A DNA stretch of 64,000 nt from JAPULR01 sp963665075 (GCA_963665075.1 OY762063.1:682001-746000); one strand, 5' to 3'; shown: positions 50,848 to 60,401, counted from the first letter of the stretch. Made by a program: numbers and translations. The notes: generated from the sequence alone by a model not told the origin.

Positions 50848-51651
50848 ATGACACAGAATCTTCAGCAAAAGACCGCGTCCAACTCCCCGCCCGTCTACAG
50901 CGGCGGCATCACCATCAAGTCCGCGCAAGAGCTTCAGGCCATGCGACGGGCCGGCTCCATCGTGGCCAACGCCATCGCCGCCCTCAGGAAGGCCGCCAGG
51001 CCCGGCACGACCACCGCCCAGCTGGACCGCATCGCCTCCCGTGAAATCCGCAAGCGCGGCGCCGTGCCCACCTTCAAGGGATACCGCGGCTTCCCCGGCA
51101 GCATCTGCGCCTCCGTCAACGAAGAAATCGTCCACGGCATCCCCGGCAGCCGTATGCTCGAAGACGGGGATCTCCTCAAGGTGGACGTGGGCGCGACCAT
51201 CGACGGATTCATCGGCGACTCCGCCGTCACCATAGGCGTCGGCAACATCTCCGAAGAAGCCGCCGAACTCATCGAAGTCACCGAACAGGCCCTTCACGAA
51301 GGCATCGCCGCCGCCACCGATGGCGCCCGCACCGGCGACATCGGCCACGCCGTCGAGCAATTCGCCGCCTCCCGCGGCTACGGCGTCGTCACCGAATACG
51401 TCGGACACGGCATAGGCCGCTTCCTACACGAAGACCCACAGGTGCCGAACTACGGCCCCCCGGGCCGCGGCGCCCTGTTGCGGGAAAACATGACCATCGC
51501 CATCGAACCGATGGTGAACATCGGCGGCTGGAAGACCCGTCTCCTCCCCGATATGTGGACCGTCGTCACCGCCGACGGCAGCCTTTCCTCCCACTTCGAA
51601 CACACCATCGCGATAACCAAAGGCAAAGCGGAGATCCTAACCCAAATCTAA
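50848..51651 (+). CDS. map: Methionine aminopeptidase type I
   Basis: 267 residues; removes initiator Met. Metal ligands are in KVDVGATIDGFIGDSAVT (two Asp), GHGIGRFLHEDPQVPNYG (His), AIEPMV (Glu) and SSHFEHTIAIT (Glu). It has a short N-terminal extension before SGGITIKSAQELQAMRRAG. Confidence 0.95.
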   Translation: MTQNLQQKTASNSPPVYSGGITIKSAQELQAMRRAGSIVANAIAALRKAARPGTTTAQLDRIASREIRKRGAVPTFKGYRGFPGSICASVNEEIVHGIPGSRMLEDGDLLKVDVGATIDGFIGDSAVTIGVGNISEEAAELIEVTEQALHEGIAAATDGARTGDIGHAVEQFAASRGYGVVTEYVGHGIGRFLHEDPQVPNYGPPGRGALLRENMTIAIEPMVNIGGWKTRLLPDMWTVVTADGSLSSHFEHTIAITKGKAEILTQI

Positions 51652-51663
51652 AGTAGAGGCAGT

Positions 51664-51882
51664 ATGGCAAAAAAGCAGGGCATCGAGGTAGAGGGTATAA
51701 TTACGGAAGCGCTCCCCAACGGCATGTTCCGGGTCGAGCTTCCCAACAAGCACAAGGTTCTCGCCCACGTTTCGGGCAAGATCCGACTGCACTTCATCCG
51801 CGTCCTCAACGGCGACCGGGTGCTCGTGGAACTCTCCCCCTACGACCTCAGCCAGGGCCGCATCACCTACAGGTTCAAATAG
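51664..51882 (+). CDS. infA: Translation initiation factor IF-1
   Basis: 72 residues; S1-like OB fold. VEGIITEALPNGMFRVELPN, HKVLAHVSGKIRLHFIRVL and LSPYDLSQGRITYRFK are conserved. The following 112-nt gap contains a GGGCAGG-TTCAAA-CCTGCCC hairpin. Confidence 0.96.
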   Translation: MAKKQGIEVEGIITEALPNGMFRVELPNKHKVLAHVSGKIRLHFIRVLNGDRVLVELSPYDLSQGRITYRFK

Positions 51883-51994
51883 CAAGCCCGCCCAACGTCA
51901 TTACTATGAAAATAGCGCAACTCTCCAACCCCATCCGTAGGGGCAGGCTTCAAACCTGCCCTCCCCATCCGCAAACAAAAGGTTAAACTGACAA

Positions 51995-52108
51995 ATGAAA
52001 GTCAAAGCATCCGTCAAAGTCCGCTGCGACAAATGCCGCATCATCCGACGCAAACGCGTCGTCCGCGTCATTTGCAGCAACCCCAGACACGCCCAAAGGC
52101 AGGGCTAA
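51995..52108 (+). CDS. rpmJ: 50S ribosomal protein L36
   Basis: 37 residues: MKVKASVKVRCDKCRIIRRK, then VVRVICSNPRHAQRQG, with the zinc set C-x2-C...C...H. AAAGGT lies upstream of the ATG. GGAGG for rpsM follows right after its stop. Confidence 0.95.
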   Translation: MKVKASVKVRCDKCRIIRRKRVVRVICSNPRHAQRQG

Positions 52109-52118
52109 GGAGGTCCCA

Positions 52119-52511
52119 ATGGTACGAATAGTCGGCGTCGACGTTCCCGACGGCAAAAGGGTGGACGTTGCCCTCACACGCATCTACGGCGTCGGTCCCC
52201 ACACCGCCCGACAGGTGATAGAAAGAGCCGGCATCCAGGGCGACCCCACGCCCAAGATGTACGAACTCACCGAGCAGCAGGTGGACCGCCTCCGCGAAAT
52301 CATCGACAAGGAATACCGCGTCGAAGGCGACCTCCGACGCGGCAACGTAATGAACATCCGCCGCCTCATCGACATCGGCTCCTACCGCGGCCTCCGCCAC
52401 CGCCGCGGACTCCCCGTCCGCGGTCAGCGCACCCGCACCAACGCCCGCACCCGCAAAGGCCCCCGCAAGACCGTCGCCGGTCGCGGACGCCGCACCGGGA
52501 TGAAGAAGTAA
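52119..52511 (+). CDS. rpsM: 30S ribosomal protein S13
   Basis: 130 residues; RIVGVDVPDGKRVDVALTRI, YGVGPHTARQVIERAGI and RHRRGLPVRGQRTRTNARTR are conserved. GGAGG 5 nt before the ATG. First of the alpha set. Confidence 0.96.
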   Translation: MVRIVGVDVPDGKRVDVALTRIYGVGPHTARQVIERAGIQGDPTPKMYELTEQQVDRLREIIDKEYRVEGDLRRGNVMNIRRLIDIGSYRGLRHRRGLPVRGQRTRTNARTRKGPRKTVAGRGRRTGMKK

Positions 52512-52529
52512 TTCAGAGGTTATAGATAA

Positions 52530-52913
52530 ATGCCCAGACAGAGAAGCCGCAGGCGCGACAAGCGCGTACCGCCCAACGGACGCGCCTACATCCGCGCCAC
52601 CTTCAATAACACCCAGGTCACCCTGACCGACGTTCAGGGCAACACCATCGGCTGGTCCACCGCCGGCACCAGCGGTTTCAAAGGCTCCCGCAAGGGCACC
52701 GCCTTCGCCGCCCAGCGCGCCGCCGAACAGGCCGCCAAGAAAGCCCTCGACCAGGGCCTCCAGCGCGTCGACGTCTTCGTCAGAGGCCCCGGCGCCGGAC
52801 GCGAAGCCGCCATCCGCTCCCTCACCGCCGCCGGCCTCACCATCACCAGCATCCGCGACGTCACCCCCATCCCCCACAACGGCTGCCGTCCCCCCAAGCG
52901 CAGGAGAGTCTAA
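52530..52913 (+). CDS. rpsK: 30S ribosomal protein S11
   Basis: 127 residues; AYIRATFNNTQVTLTDVQGN, the GFKGSRKGTAFAAQ block and DVTPIPHNGCRPPKRRRV are conserved. The 76-nt gap that follows holds a GGGCGGG-CCTCAAA-CCCGCC hairpin. Confidence 0.96.
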   Translation: MPRQRSRRRDKRVPPNGRAYIRATFNNTQVTLTDVQGNTIGWSTAGTSGFKGSRKGTAFAAQRAAEQAAKKALDQGLQRVDVFVRGPGAGREAAIRSLTAAGLTITSIRDVTPIPHNGCRPPKRRRV

Positions 52914-52989
52914 CCGGAAATCCCAACCCACACCCAGGGGCGGGCCTCAAACCCGCCAATCCCCATAAAAAAACTGGAGAGAATAGAAG

Positions 52990-53616
52990 TTGGCTAGATA
53001 CACAGGCCCGGCCTGCAGGCTCTGCCGCAGAGTGGGCGAAAAGCTTTTCCTCAAGGGTGAGCGCTGCTACACCCCCAAGTGCGCCGTCGATAGGCGCCGA
53101 ACCCTCCCCGGCGACCGCTCAATGCGTCGACGCCGCATCTCCGACCACGGCATTCAGCTTCGCGAAAAGCAGAAGGCCCGCTTCATGTACGGCGTCATGG
53201 AAGCCCAATTCCGCGGGTACGTCAACAAGGCCTTCAAGCAGTCCGAATCCACCGGCCAGAGCCTCATCCGCCAGCTGGAAACCCGCCTCGACAACGTCGC
53301 CTACCGCCTCGGCTTCGCCGACTCCCGCCGCCAGGCCCGCCAGCTGGTCCTCCACGGCCACTTCACCGTCAACGACCGCAAGACCGACATCCCCTCCTAC
53401 ACCGTCCGACCCGGCGAGGTCATCGAGTGGAAGGAGTCCCGCAAGGACAGCGAGTACGTCAAGCTCATGTCCGCCGACCTCCCCAAGCGCCCCGTACCCC
53501 CCTGGCTTGAGCTAGACGTCCAGAACCTCAAAGCCACCGTCCGCCGCCTTCCCAGCGACGAGGAACTGGACACCGCCATCGATACCCGCCTTATCGTTGA
53601 GTACTATTCGAGGTAG
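52990..53616 (+). CDS. rpsD: 30S ribosomal protein S4, zinc type
   Basis: 208 residues from TTG; ARYTGPACRLCRRVGEKLFL with CRLC and CYTPKC forms the zinc site. The S4 domain has LETRLDNVAYRLGFADSRRQ and ARQLVLHGHFTVNDRKTDIPS. It nucleates 30S assembly and autoregulates translation in other bacteria. Confidence 0.96.
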   Translation: MARYTGPACRLCRRVGEKLFLKGERCYTPKCAVDRRRTLPGDRSMRRRRISDHGIQLREKQKARFMYGVMEAQFRGYVNKAFKQSESTGQSLIRQLETRLDNVAYRLGFADSRRQARQLVLHGHFTVNDRKTDIPSYTVRPGEVIEWKESRKDSEYVKLMSADLPKRPVPPWLELDVQNLKATVRRLPSDEELDTAIDTRLIVEYYSR

Positions 53617-53623
53617 CTCCCCC

Positions 53624-54685
53624 ATGCTCGACTTTGAAACCGCCAACGTCATCCTGGAAGAATCCCCCGTCGCCCCCGAAAAGCCCGTCACCCCGGGCAT
53701 CAACATCATCGAGGTCACCGACACCTACGGCAAATTCCACGTCGAACCCCTGGAGCGCGGCTACGGCGCCACCCTCGGCAACCCCATGCGCCGCACCCTC
53801 CTCAGCTCCATCTCCGGCGCCGCCGTCACCTGGGTCAAGATGGAGGAAGTCCTCCACGAATACAGCGTCATCCCCAACGTCAAGGAAGACGTTATGGAAA
53901 TCCTATACAACATCGGCCAGGTCCGCATCCGCTCCGTCACCGGCAGGCCCGGCAAGATGCGACTGGAGGTCAACGGCGAAGGCATGGTCTCCGCCGGCGA
54001 CATCGCCACCTCCTCCGATTTTGAAATCGTCAACCCCGAACAGCATCTCGCCACCATCGACGCCCCCGGCGGCTCCCTCGAAGTCGAACTCAACGTCGAA
54101 CCCGGCAAGGGCTACCAGCCCGCCTCCTCCGGCGACAGCATGCCCCGCGGCGTCCTCCCCCTCGACGCCATTTTCAACCCCGTCCGCAAGGTCAACTACA
54201 CCGTCGAAAAAACCCGCGTCGGCCAGATAACCGACTACGAGCGGCTCATCCTCGAAGTCTGGACCAACGCCACCATCACCCCCTCCGAAGCCCTCAAGAT
54301 GGCCTCCAAAGTCCTCGTCGACCACTTCTTCATGTTCAACAGCCTCGACAAATCCGGCGCCATCAGCCCCGAAGACCTGCTCCGCACCCAGACCATCCCC
54401 GTCGAAATCTACCAGACCCCCATCGAGAAACTTGAACTCTCTCCACGCACCCTCAACTCCCTCAAGAATCACGGCCTCCAGCGCGTCGGCCAGATCCTCG
54501 AAATGTCCGACGACGAACTCAAGGAAATCAGAAACTTCGGCGTCAAGTCCCTCGACGAACTCAAGGAAAGACTCCGCGACATCGGCTACGGCGGCCAGGA
54601 AGAACCCGACGAGATGTCTTCGGATGAATCCCCGGAGGCGTCAGCCGACCTCTCCGCCGAAGAGGAGGTGGCCTCCAATGGTTAG
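53624..54685 (+). CDS. rpoA: RNA polymerase alpha subunit
   Basis: 353 residues. The N-terminal assembly domain has HVEPLERGYGATLGNPMRRT, VHEYSV-like VLHEYSVIPNVKEDVMEI and VNYTVEKTRVGQ. The C-terminal domain has ELSPRTLNSLKNHGLQRVGQ (DNA- and activator-binding). An acidic tail follows (EEPDEMSSDESPEASADL). ATG 53624 is chosen over an open frame starting inside rpsD. Overlaps rplQ by 8 nt. Confidence 0.96.
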   Translation: MLDFETANVILEESPVAPEKPVTPGINIIEVTDTYGKFHVEPLERGYGATLGNPMRRTLLSSISGAAVTWVKMEEVLHEYSVIPNVKEDVMEILYNIGQVRIRSVTGRPGKMRLEVNGEGMVSAGDIATSSDFEIVNPEQHLATIDAPGGSLEVELNVEPGKGYQPASSGDSMPRGVLPLDAIFNPVRKVNYTVEKTRVGQITDYERLILEVWTNATITPSEALKMASKVLVDHFFMFNSLDKSGAISPEDLLRTQTIPVEIYQTPIEKLELSPRTLNSLKNHGLQRVGQILEMSDDELKEIRNFGVKSLDELKERLRDIGYGGQEEPDEMSSDESPEASADLSAEEEVASNG

Positions 54686-55031
54686 ACACAGAGTCGCCGG
54701 CAGAAAGCTCGGTCGCCCCACCGCCCAGCGCGTCGCCCTCCTTCGCGCCCTCGCCTCCCAGCTCATCATCCACGAGCGCATCGTCACCACCGAGGCCAAG
54801 GCCAAGGAAGCCCGCAGCTTCACCGAAAAGATGATTACCTACGGCAAGAAAGGCACCCTCCACCACCGCCGGCTCGCCGCCGCCAAGCTCCCCGACAAGT
54901 CCGCCGTCAAGAAGATTTTCGACGACCTCGCCGCCCGCTACTCCAACCGCGCCGGCGGCTACACCCGCATCATCAAACTTGGCCGCCGCAAAGGCGACGC
55001 CGCCCCCATCGCCCAGCTGGAACTCGTCTAA
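54678..55031 (+). CDS. rplQ: 50S ribosomal protein L17
   Basis: 117 residues; VRHRVAGRKLGRPTAQRVAL, LASQLIIHERIVTTEAKAKE and GGYTRIIKLGRRKGDAAPIA are conserved. Its ATG lies within the rpoA end; the longer open frame reading back is a shadow of rpoA. Confidence 0.95.
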   Translation: MVRHRVAGRKLGRPTAQRVALLRALASQLIIHERIVTTEAKAKEARSFTEKMITYGKKGTLHHRRLAAAKLPDKSAVKKIFDDLAARYSNRAGGYTRIIKLGRRKGDAAPIAQLELV

Positions 55032-55052
55032 GCCCCTCCCAAGAGTCATGCC

Positions 55053-55838
55053 TTGCCCCGCCAAACTCAGCCAACCCGCAAGTTGGCCCTCATCGTCGAA
55101 TACCACGGCGGCAACTACCACGGCTTCCAGTTCCAGCCCAACCTTCCCACAATTCAGGACGAACTGGAAAAGGCCGTCGCCAAAATCGCGGGCCGGGAGG
55201 TGCGAATAAGAGGGGCCAGCCGCACCGACGCCGGCGTCCACGCCCTCGGACAGGTGGTAACCTTCGAGACCGATTCGGATTTATCGGAAGCAACTTGGAC
55301 GAAGGCTCTCAACTACCATCTCCCCTGGGACGTCAAAGTCCGGCAAACCCACCAAGTCCCGCCGGACTTCAACCCCCGCCGCCACGCCCTGGCCCGCACC
55401 TACAGATACGCCATCTTGAATCGAACCACGCCCTCCCCCCTCCTCCACGACCGCGCCGCCTGGATTCGCTCCCCCCTGAACGTGGACGCGATGAACGAAA
55501 GCGCCCGGCATCTGGTCGGAATCCACGACTTCGCCCCCTTCACCGTCCCCATGCCGCCCGACAAGTCCACCATACGGCGCGTCAAGCGTTGGGATGTCTG
55601 GAGAGACGACGACCGAATCCTCATCGAAGCCGAAGCCAACGCCTTTATGATGCGCCAGATTCTCCGCACCAACAGCCTCCTCGTGGAAGTCGGCAGAGGA
55701 AAAGCCCCCGCATCCGTGGTCAAACAAACCCTGGAAAGTGGTATAATATGCGCCAACTCCGTCGCGGGCCTTCCCGCCCGCGGCCTCTGCCTGATGAAAG
55801 TGCAGTACCAAGGATTCCCACCCAACCAAGAGAACTGA
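55053..55838 (+). CDS. truA: tRNA pseudouridine(38-40) synthase TruA
   Basis: 261 residues. LIVEYHGGNYHGFQFQPNLP begins the domain, and the catalytic Asp is in GASRTDAGVHALGQV. ARTYRYAILN, GIHDFAPF and ANAFMMRQILRTNSLLVEVG are conserved. It modifies the anticodon arm. The start is TTG. It is placed between rplQ and rplM as in many bacteria. Confidence 0.94.
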   Translation: MPRQTQPTRKLALIVEYHGGNYHGFQFQPNLPTIQDELEKAVAKIAGREVRIRGASRTDAGVHALGQVVTFETDSDLSEATWTKALNYHLPWDVKVRQTHQVPPDFNPRRHALARTYRYAILNRTTPSPLLHDRAAWIRSPLNVDAMNESARHLVGIHDFAPFTVPMPPDKSTIRRVKRWDVWRDDDRILIEAEANAFMMRQILRTNSLLVEVGRGKAPASVVKQTLESGIICANSVAGLPARGLCLMKVQYQGFPPNQEN

Positions 55839-55842
55839 AGAA

Positions 55843-56274
55843 ATGAAGCGAAACAAAACCTACTCAGCCAAACCCCGCGAGATCCCCGCCGACTGGCACG
55901 TCATCGACGCGTCCGGCCAGATTCTTGGCCGCCTTTGCAGCCAAATCTCCAAAACCCTCCAGGGCAAGCACAAAGCGGCATACACTCCCCACGTCCTCAC
56001 CGGCGACTACGTCGTTGTCATCAACGCCTCCAAAATCCGCGTCACCGGCAAGAAACTCCTCCAGAAAACCTACTACCGCCATAGCGGATACACCGGCAAC
56101 CTCAAGTCCACCATCCTCCGCGACATGCTGGAAAAGCGCCCCGACCGCGTCATCAAGCTCGCCGTCAAGGGCATGCTCCCCACCACCAAGCGCGGACGTG
56201 AAATGTTGGGTCGCCTCAAGGTTTACGCCGACGAGACCCACCCCCACCAGGCCCAGGTGTCCGCCGCAAACTAA
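55843..56274 (+). CDS. rplM: 50S ribosomal protein L13
   Basis: 143 residues; WHVIDASGQILGRLCSQISK, HVLTGDYVVVINASKIRVTG, KKLLQKTYYRHSGYTGNLKS and GMLPTTKRGREMLGRLKVY are conserved. Confidence 0.96.
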   Translation: MKRNKTYSAKPREIPADWHVIDASGQILGRLCSQISKTLQGKHKAAYTPHVLTGDYVVVINASKIRVTGKKLLQKTYYRHSGYTGNLKSTILRDMLEKRPDRVIKLAVKGMLPTTKRGREMLGRLKVYADETHPHQAQVSAAN

Positions 56275-56292
56275 AGAAAGGTAATCAGCCAA

Positions 56293-56703
56293 TTGGTCCA
56301 GCCAACCACTCAACAGGAATACTACTACGGAACCGGCAAGCGCAAGACCTCCATCGCCAAGGTGCGCCTCTACCTCGGCAACGGCAACATCATCCGCGTC
56401 AACGATAAGCCTCTGGAAGAAGCCTTCCCCTGGTTCATCTGGCAGATTACCGTCAAGGAACCCCTGGAAGCCACCAACAGCCTCGGACGCTTCCACGTCA
56501 TGGCCCAGGTAAAAGGCGGCGGCATCTCCTCCCAGAGCCAGGCCGTCCGACACGGCATCGCCCGCGCCCTCGTCGCCTTCGACGAAACCCTCAAGAAGCC
56601 CCTCCGCGACAAGGGCCTCCTCACCCGCGACTCCCGCATCAAAGAGCGCAAGAAATACGGCCTCAAGCGCGCCCGCCGCGCCCCCCAATACACCAAACGC
56701 TAA
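56293..56703 (+). CDS. rpsI: 30S ribosomal protein S9
   Basis: 136 residues from TTG; YYYGTGKRKTSIAKVRLYLG, GGGISSQSQAVRHGIARALV and KKYGLKRARRAPQYTKR (tail reaching the P site) are conserved. Last gene of the ribosomal run. Confidence 0.96.
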   Translation: MVQPTTQQEYYYGTGKRKTSIAKVRLYLGNGNIIRVNDKPLEEAFPWFIWQITVKEPLEATNSLGRFHVMAQVKGGGISSQSQAVRHGIARALVAFDETLKKPLRDKGLLTRDSRIKERKKYGLKRARRAPQYTKR

Positions 56704-56978
56704 CCCCCCTCCTCTTATCCCTTCCCCCTAAACCCCACTCGTCATTCCGGCGAAAGCCGGAATCCAGTCTTATCCCTTCCCCCTCGACGGGGGAAGGCTA
56801 GGATGGGGGTGCCTCCCCGCTCACCCTGAGCTTGTCGAAGGGTCGAGCGCCCCCCAAGAATTCCCTTCGTAGGGGCGACCGGCCGGTCGCCCCTACCCCG
56901 TTGCGCTACAATCCCACCGCAAACCCACCCTCCATCCCTCCGTCATTCCCGCGCAGGCGGGAATCCACCGCATCCCCC
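56704..56978. repeat. Intergenic palindromic repeats after rpsI
   Basis: No gene. CATTCCGGCGAAAGCCGGAAT (about 56741), a CCTTCCCCC/GGGGGAAGG hairpin, CCCTGAGCTTGTCGAAGGG (56825), the 28-bp palindrome (56869-56896) and CATTCCCGCGCAGGCGGGAAT (56943), in that order. Confidence 0.85.
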
Positions 56979-58397
56979 CTACAACCCCATCACCTCCCCC
57001 ACCCCCTCCAACAGCCCCTCCACCTCCCCCTCCGACCCCGCCTCCGCATAAATCCGCACCAACGGCTCCGTCCCCGACAGCCGCACCATCACCCACCCCC
57101 TCTCAAACCGAAACCGCCTTCCGTCCGTCGCGTCCGTCGAAACAACCCTCATCCCCCCAATCTCCGCCACCTCCCCACTCCTCGCCAACGCCTCCTGAAA
57201 CTCCCCCCGCTTTGCATCATCAAACGGCACGTCCCGCCGCCCGTACCGCCACTCCCCCACCCTCTCATACAACATCCCCAACAACTCCGAAGGACGCTTC
57301 CCCGTCCGCGCCATGAACTCCAGCAGCAACAAGCTGCTCAAAATCCCGTCCCGCTCCGGTATATGCCCTCGAAACCCGTACCCCCCACTCTCCTCCCCCG
57401 CCATCAACGCGTCCTCCCGCATCATCAGCGGCCCCGCGTACTTGAACCCCACCCCCGTCTCCAACACCGGCACGTCGTACAACTCACCCAACCGGAACAG
57501 CATGTCCGACGACGTTATCGACTTGACGATAGGCCCTCGTTCCCCCTTCACCTCCAGCAGATACAACGCCAGCAGCGCGAACACCTGCAACGTATTGAAA
57601 TATCGCCCGTTCTCGTCCAACACCCCCAACCTGTCCGCGTCCCCGTCATACGCGATCCCCACGTCGAACCCTCCCCCAGCCACCAACGCCGACGCCTCCG
57701 CCAGATTCTCCCCAATCGGCTCCGGCTGATGCATCCCCGGAAACGCCGGATTCACCTCCCCCCGAATCTCCCGTACCACCCCCGCCGAACCCTCCAGCAA
57801 TCGCGGCAGATACCCCGCCCCCGCGCCGTGCATCGCGTCCGCCAAAACCCTAATCCCCGCCCCCTTCACAACCTCCAAATCCACCATCCGACCCAACTGC
57901 GACATATACTCCGGCGCCGGATCGAACCCCCTCGCCAACCCCAACTCCAACGCATCCTCCAAACCCATCCGACGTGCGCCACACGCCTCCGCCGCAGCCA
58001 CGTGCTCCTCCAACCGCGCCACAATCTCCGACGACGCGCTCCCCCCGTACTCCGGCTTGAACTTCACCCCGTTCCACTCTGGCGGGTTGTGGCTCGCCGT
58101 AACCACCACCGCCCCCGCCGCGCCCAGCCTCGGCACGCTGTAGCTCACCACCGGCGTCGGACACGCCTCCCGACACAACATCGCCCGCACCCCGTTCGCC
58201 GCCAGCGTCTCCGCCGCCCGACGCGCAAAATCCCTCGACCCGAACCGCGTGTCGAAACCCACCACCACGCCCCGATGCGCCCATCCCAACTCCTTCACGT
58301 AGCTCGCCACCCCCTGAACGCACAACGCCACGTTCTCGAAAGTAAACTCCTCCGCTATAATCGCCCGCCATCCGTCCGTCCCAAACCGTATCGCCAA
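56979..58397 (-). CDS. Phosphoglucomutase/phosphomannomutase family protein
   Basis: A 472-residue alpha-D-phosphohexomutase. IRFGTDGWRAIIAEEFTFEN begins it. The phosphoserine loop is VVVTASHNPPEWNGVKFK, the Mg loop DGDADRLGVLD, the sugar loop GEESGGYGFRGHIPERDG, and the phosphate loop RLSGTEPLVRIYAEA. It moves phosphate between C1 and C6 of a hexose phosphate, feeding glycogen or cell-envelope sugar synthesis; glucose versus mannose preference is not clear. Monocistronic and convergent with rpsI. Confidence 0.92.
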   Translation of the reverse strand: MAIRFGTDGWRAIIAEEFTFENVALCVQGVASYVKELGWAHRGVVVGFDTRFGSRDFARRAAETLAANGVRAMLCREACPTPVVSYSVPRLGAAGAVVVTASHNPPEWNGVKFKPEYGGSASSEIVARLEEHVAAAEACGARRMGLEDALELGLARGFDPAPEYMSQLGRMVDLEVVKGAGIRVLADAMHGAGAGYLPRLLEGSAGVVREIRGEVNPAFPGMHQPEPIGENLAEASALVAGGGFDVGIAYDGDADRLGVLDENGRYFNTLQVFALLALYLLEVKGERGPIVKSITSSDMLFRLGELYDVPVLETGVGFKYAGPLMMREDALMAGEESGGYGFRGHIPERDGILSSLLLLEFMARTGKRPSELLGMLYERVGEWRYGRRDVPFDDAKRGEFQEALARSGEVAEIGGMRVVSTDATDGRRFRFERGWVMVRLSGTEPLVRIYAEAGSEGEVEGLLEGVGEVMGL

Positions 58398-58745
58398 AAC
58401 CCACCTCCAATTGACCCAACTACATGAATCTGCCTCAAAATTCTACCACCCATCGCCTCTCTTATCCCTTCCCCCCAACCCCTCCGTCATTCCTACAACC
58501 CCTTTCGTCATTCCCGCGCAGGCGGGAATCCATCCCCCGCTCACCCTGTAGGGGCGATTGGCGAATCGCCCTTCCCCCTCCCGCTCACCCTAACCAACCC
58601 CCATCCGCTCACCCTAACCCTCACCATCCGCTCACCCTGAGCTTGTCGAAGGGTCGAGCGGTGGGGATGGGGGTGTCTCCCCCCAAACTAACCCCCTCCC
58701 CTTGCCACCAACCCCTTCCCGTACTACCATGAACCCCACAACCAC
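58398..58745. repeat. Intergenic palindromic repeats
   Basis: No gene in 350 nt between two divergent genes. It contains CATTCCCGCGCAGGCGGGAAT (58509), a variant GTAGGGGCGATTGGCGAATCGCC (58550) and CCCTGAGCTTGTCGAAGGG (58638). An AAGGAGGAA ribosome site for the next gene ends it. Confidence 0.8.
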
Positions 58746-58760
58746 CAATAAGGAGGAACC

Positions 58761-60401
58761 ATGAAAGGTGCCGACGCCGTAGCCCACATTCTCAAGAAGG
58801 AGGGCGTGGACTTCATAGGATGCATCCCCTACAACTCCCTCGAAGAAGCCGCCGCCGTCGCCGGCATCCGCCCCCTGATCTTCCGCCAGGAGCGCGTCGG
58901 CGTTAACCTCGCCGACGGCTTCTCCCGCGTCACCAACGGCAGAGGCGCCGGCGTCTTCACCATGCAGGCCGGCCCCGGCGCCGAAAACGCCTACGCGGGC
59001 GTCGCCCAGGCCTACGCCGACTCCGTCCCCATCCTCCTCCTCCCCGCCTCCGCGCCCCTCGACCGCGCCGGCGTCCGCCCCACCTTCACCCCCTCCCAGA
59101 GCTACGCCTCCGTCACCAAGTGGTCCGACCGCGTCAATCTCCCACCCCAGATTCCCAACATGATGCGACGCGCCTTCAGCCAGCTCCGCTCCGGCCGCCC
59201 CAGCCCCGTCCTCCTCGAACTCCCCTCAGACATCCTCAACGCCGACGTGAACGACGCCCTCGTCGATGCCTACCGCCCCGTCCGGAAATTCCGCAGCGGC
59301 TGCGACCCCAACGAAATCCGCGAAGCCGCCAAAGCCCTCCTCAACGCCAAGCGACCCGTCATCCACGCCGGCCAGGGCGTCCTCTACGCCGAAGCCTGGG
59401 ACCAACTCAAGCAGCTTGCCGAAATCCTCCAGGCCCCCGTCATGACCACCCTCTCCGGCAAAAGCGCCTTCCCCGAAAACCACCCCCTCGCCCTCGGCGC
59501 AGGCTCCGCCACCACCACCGGCCCCGTCGTCCACTTCATCAAAAACGCCGACCTCGTCTTCGGCATCGGTTGCAGCCTCACCCGCACCGGCTTCGGCGTC
59601 GAAATCCCCCCCGGCAAGACCTTGATTCACTCCACCAACGACGACTCCGACATCAACAAGGACTACTCCATCGACGTCGCCCTCTGGGGAGACGCCAAGC
59701 TCGTCCTCTCCCAGCTTATCGACGAAATCAACGCCCAAAGCCGTCCCAGCGAAAACGGCCTCATGGCCGACGAAGTCCGCGCCGTCCGCACCGCCTGGCT
59801 CGACGAATGGATGCCCAAGCTCACCTCAAACGAAGTCCCGATCAACCCCTACCGCGTCATCTGGGATCTGATGAACACCATCGACCGCAAGAACTCCGTC
59901 GTCACCCACGATTCCGGCAGCCCCCGCGACCAGATGGTCCCCTTCTTCGAGACGATTTCCCCTCGCGGCTTCATCGGCTGGGGCAAGTCCACCCAGCTCG
60001 GCTACGGCCTCGGCCTCGCCCTCGGCGCGAAGATGGCCGCACCCGAAAAGCTCGCCGTCAACGTCATGGGCGACTACGCCTTCGGCATGGTCGGCCTCGA
60101 CGTCGAAACCGCCGTCCGCGAGCGCATCCCCATCCTCACCATCATCCTCAACAACTCCGCTATGGGCATCTACGATTCCGACCGCTTCCCCACCGCCAAC
60201 GAACGCTACGGCACCAAGTTCCTCACCGGCAACTACGCCCAGGTCGCCGATGCCCTCGGCGGCTACAACGAGAAAGTGACCGCCCCCGACGAAATCATCC
60301 CCGCCATCCAACGCGCCCAGCAAGTCGTCGCCGAAGGCCGTCCCGCCCTCCTCGAAATCATCACCCGCGAAGAGCGCGCCTTCTCCCACAAAGACCGCTA
60401 G
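58761..60401 (+). CDS. Thiamine diphosphate-dependent enzyme (acetolactate synthase-like)
   Basis: A 546-residue protein with the three domains of the POX/ALS family: the N-terminal Pyr domain with catalytic Glu in RQERVGVNLADGFSR, a central Rossmann-like domain (PVIHAGQGVLYA, MTTLSGKSAFPENHPLALGA), and the C-terminal PP domain with GDYAFGMVGLDVETA followed by NNSAMG (the GD-NN ThDP motif). Family members decarboxylate 2-oxoacids. No acetolactate synthase small subunit is adjacent, so a non-anabolic role is likely. A strong AAGGAGG precedes the ATG. Confidence 0.87.
   Translation: MKGADAVAHILKKEGVDFIGCIPYNSLEEAAAVAGIRPLIFRQERVGVNLADGFSRVTNGRGAGVFTMQAGPGAENAYAGVAQAYADSVPILLLPASAPLDRAGVRPTFTPSQSYASVTKWSDRVNLPPQIPNMMRRAFSQLRSGRPSPVLLELPSDILNADVNDALVDAYRPVRKFRSGCDPNEIREAAKALLNAKRPVIHAGQGVLYAEAWDQLKQLAEILQAPVMTTLSGKSAFPENHPLALGAGSATTTGPVVHFIKNADLVFGIGCSLTRTGFGVEIPPGKTLIHSTNDDSDINKDYSIDVALWGDAKLVLSQLIDEINAQSRPSENGLMADEVRAVRTAWLDEWMPKLTSNEVPINPYRVIWDLMNTIDRKNSVVTHDSGSPRDQMVPFFETISPRGFIGWGKSTQLGYGLGLALGAKMAAPEKLAVNVMGDYAFGMVGLDVETAVRERIPILTIILNNSAMGIYDSDRFPTANERYGTKFLTGNYAQVADALGGYNEKVTAPDEIIPAIQRAQQVVAEGRPALLEIITREERAFSHKDR

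Noticed and set aside
56832..58427. 531-codon plus-strand frame antisense to the phosphohexomutase
   Set aside because: Product is Arg/Pro/His-rich low complexity; the minus strand carries all four mutase motifs.
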